From Patescibacteria group bacterium (lineage in GTDB: Bacteria > Patescibacteriota > Minisyncoccia > Phycocordibacterales > UBA12079), in contig JAHJLO010000082.1 of NCBI GenBank assembly GCA_018821685.1, forward strand, positions 1-13,847: a stretch of DNA of 13,847 nt, given 5' to 3'. The translations under genes were made by a program, and so were the position numbers. A model generated the notes under the pieces. It made no database searches. It was given only the letters and a program-made list of their open reading frames with translations, and had not been told where the DNA came from. Each line of letters begins with the position of its first letter. The first letter of the stretch is position 1. Shown here in pieces: positions 12,542 to 13,847 of the stretch.

Positions 12542-13847
12542 TCAAAAACTAAACCAACTCTTAATTTTCGACCACAAATTTTTTGATTTTGTTTTCTCTG
12601 TGCTCGTAACAACATCAACCACCCCAACAGAAGTAAGATTTTCTGTGTTATCTTTGTCACTTACAATCTCATCTTCAGATATTTTTTCTGAAATATTTTG
12701 ACGAATTTGAGGTGGAATAACTTGAGCAGGCATCCACCCTTCAAAGGTTACCCAAGAAGATTTAGGAAGAAGTTTCCCGCGCTCACCTCCACAAGTTTCT
12801 TCGCTTGACAAATCATCATAAATACCTCTTTCAGTAAATTTAACCTTATACCAATCTTCTTCTTTAAATAGAATATCTGTCGAAGGACAAATGGCTCCAT
12901 ATTTAATTATTTTACAATCAAAAGACGGGCAACTTCTAACAAGCCCAGCTCCCTCATATAAACCGAAAAAACTATTTTTAGAATTTATAATGAATGAATT
13001 TGTCTTCCCAGTGTTTTCTTTTATATCATCTTCTATTTTTTCTGTTTTAGAGATTTCTTTATCAACAGGAACTTTTAACTCTTCCTTTTTTGTTTGAGAA
13101 ATCAAGATACAATTCGTCTTTTTTTCATTTAATTGGTAAGGAAATTTACAATAACAATTCGGGTTATTTGTAATATTATCCTTTGTCCCGTCCCAACCGC
13201 TATTTAAACCTAAACTTTCTTGGCATATTTGATCGTTTGTTTTTGTTGGGATAATAGGAGCAATGACACAACCTATCCTCTGACCATCCCACATATAACC
13301 ATTTTTACAATCACATATTCTAGTACCTGTTTCACTAATTTTTAGAAAAAATGTATTTGGATACTCAATACTACATGATTGATCGTAGGTGACACATTCT
13401 CCATTATTTTGAGCATACCCGTCTTTACAACCACAGGTTGAACTATCTATTGACTTCCAATTCTGTCCAAACTGCTCGCGACATAATTGATCATCAGTTT
13501 TCGTAGGTTTTTTATTATAACTTTCTCTCAATGATTTTCTTTCAAGGCAATATTGTATAAAATTCAAACAACTAGTCATATTATAAGCATAGCTCATGTC
13601 AACTTTTAATCCACAAGAAGATTGGTTTTCAGAATAACAATCATAATAAGCACTGACACCATAACTGCTTTTTAAACTATTTTCCTTTTGAGTATTTAAA
13701 TTACTTTGTTGTCTGTTTGCATCCATACTTGCCTTATATGGATCATAAACTTCTTTGAAATATATAGGGTTATATTTACCACCTATGTCAAAACTACTTT
13801 GTATATAAGCAGAAGTTATATTAGGTATTAATAATAAAAAGAATAGA
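12542..13847 (-). CDS. Secreted Cys-rich protein with TKTxDQxC modules and SH3-like domain (5' end outside window)
   Basis: An ATG at 13726 is in frame but is not the true start: the frame stays open to the right edge for 40 more codons. These encode LFFLLLIPNITSAYIQSS..., the end of a signal peptide with a likely cleavage near TSA. The visible 434 residues are exported. Numbered from M at 13726, three Cys-rich modules follow at about 75-115 (TKTDDQLC...CGCKDGYAQNNGEC), 115-155 (CDCKNGYMWDGQRIGC) and 160-208 (TKTNDQICQESLG...CYCKFPYQLNEKKTNC). Then come a charged linker and a bacterial SH3-like domain at about 253-340, with four extra cysteines and the closing GWMPAQVI. A charged tail completes it. 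The modules resemble Cys-rich repeats I know from Patescibacteria secreted proteins; function is unknown, with cell-wall or host-surface binding a guess. It ends just before the Prim-Pol gene. Confidence 0.8.
   Translation of the reverse strand, partial: LFFLLLIPNITSAYIQSSFDIGGKYNPIYFKEVYDPYKASMDANRQQSNLNTQKENSLKSSYGVSAYYDCYSENQSSCGLKVDMSYAYNMTSCLNFIQYCLERKSLRESYNKKPTKTDDQLCREQFGQNWKSIDSSTCGCKDGYAQNNGECVTYDQSCSIEYPNTFFLKISETGTRICDCKNGYMWDGQRIGCVIAPIIPTKTNDQICQESLGLNSGWDGTKDNITNNPNCYCKFPYQLNEKKTNCILISQTKKEELKVPVDKEISKTEKIEDDIKENTGKTNSFIINSKNSFFGLYEGAGLVRSCPSFDCKIIKYGAICPSTDILFKEEDWYKVKFTERGIYDDLSSEETCGGERGKLLPKSSWVTFEGWMPAQVIPPQIRQNISEKISEDEIVSDKDNTENLTSVGVVDVVTSTEKTKSKNLWSKIKSWFSF

Larger units (their letters stand above)
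8229..13847. mobile_element. Integrative element inserted in tRNA-Thr(GGT), integrase end only
   Basis: The left boundary is the broken tRNA-Thr(GGT); the right boundary lies outside the window. Contents from the boundary inward: a noncoding stretch, the tyrosine integrase, two small unknown proteins, an unknown 229-aa protein, a three-helix membrane protein, a zinc-ribbon Prim-Pol, and a secreted Cys-rich protein cut by the edge. Intergenic gaps are longer here (100-230 nt) than in the resident region, and most genes have no recognisable core function. Prim-Pol genes are typical of plasmids, phages and integrated replicons. No capsid, relaxase, helicase or terminase is visible, so the element type is open. 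The first 175 nt inside the junction (8244-8418) hold no gene. Confidence 0.65.

Noticed and set aside
1..13847. CRISPR array, insertion sequence or rRNA genes
   Set aside because: No regularly spaced repeats, no transposase apart from the tyrosine integrase, and no rRNA-like conserved blocks were seen on either strand.
1..13847. UGA-as-glycine genetic code (Gracilibacteria/Absconditabacteria)
   Set aside because: TGA ends the Cys-rich protein frame at 12542, right at the start of the next gene, and all long frames are open under the standard code without internal TGA.

Overview
The window is AT-rich bacterial DNA in which every gene I can support lies on the minus strand. It has small gene families, very short intergenic gaps, weak Shine-Dalgarno signals, and a set of proteins often seen together in Candidate Phyla Radiation (Patescibacteria, Parcubacteria-like) genomes. 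These are a lamin-tail-domain (LTD)/PKD surface protein, a DUF4015 glycoside-hydrolase-like protein, a membrane-less VirD4/TraG-type ATPase, and a secreted Cys-rich protein with TKTxDQxC modules and an SH3-like domain. TGA serves as a stop, so the recoded (code 25) lineages are unlikely. The taxonomic call is an inference from gene content.

Bases 1-8107 look like resident chromosome. Reading right to left, in the direction of transcription: tRNA-Thr(CGT), rsmI (16S rRNA 2'-O-methyltransferase), a small membrane protein, and the DUF4015 protein, closed by a 21-bp perfect hairpin terminator (5737-5783). Then comes the VirD4-like ATPase with its own -10 box. The LTD/PKD protein, an SDR-type sugar-nucleotide epimerase and a GT4 glycosyltransferase follow as a tightly packed envelope/glycan cluster. 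The first 11 codons of another gene run off the left edge.

Bases from about 8229 to the right edge look like the integrase end of an integrative element. An isolated 3' half of tRNA-Thr(GGT) (8194-8235) starts exactly at the anticodon loop, and the sequence 5' of that point cannot complete the anticodon stem. A complete tyrosine recombinase gene lies just inside the junction. Further in are two small proteins of unknown function, a 229-aa unknown protein with a strong nested terminator, a three-helix membrane protein, a zinc-ribbon/primase-polymerase protein, and a secreted Cys-rich SH3-like protein whose start lies beyond the window. The right end of the element is not in the window, so its size is only known to be at least about 5.6 kb.

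The main points for follow-up are the tRNA-Thr anticodon-loop integration site, the helicase-less zinc-ribbon Prim-Pol cargo, TATAAT boxes placed 6-8 nt before start codons (suggesting leaderless mRNAs), and a palindromic insert carried in frame inside the LTD protein gene.
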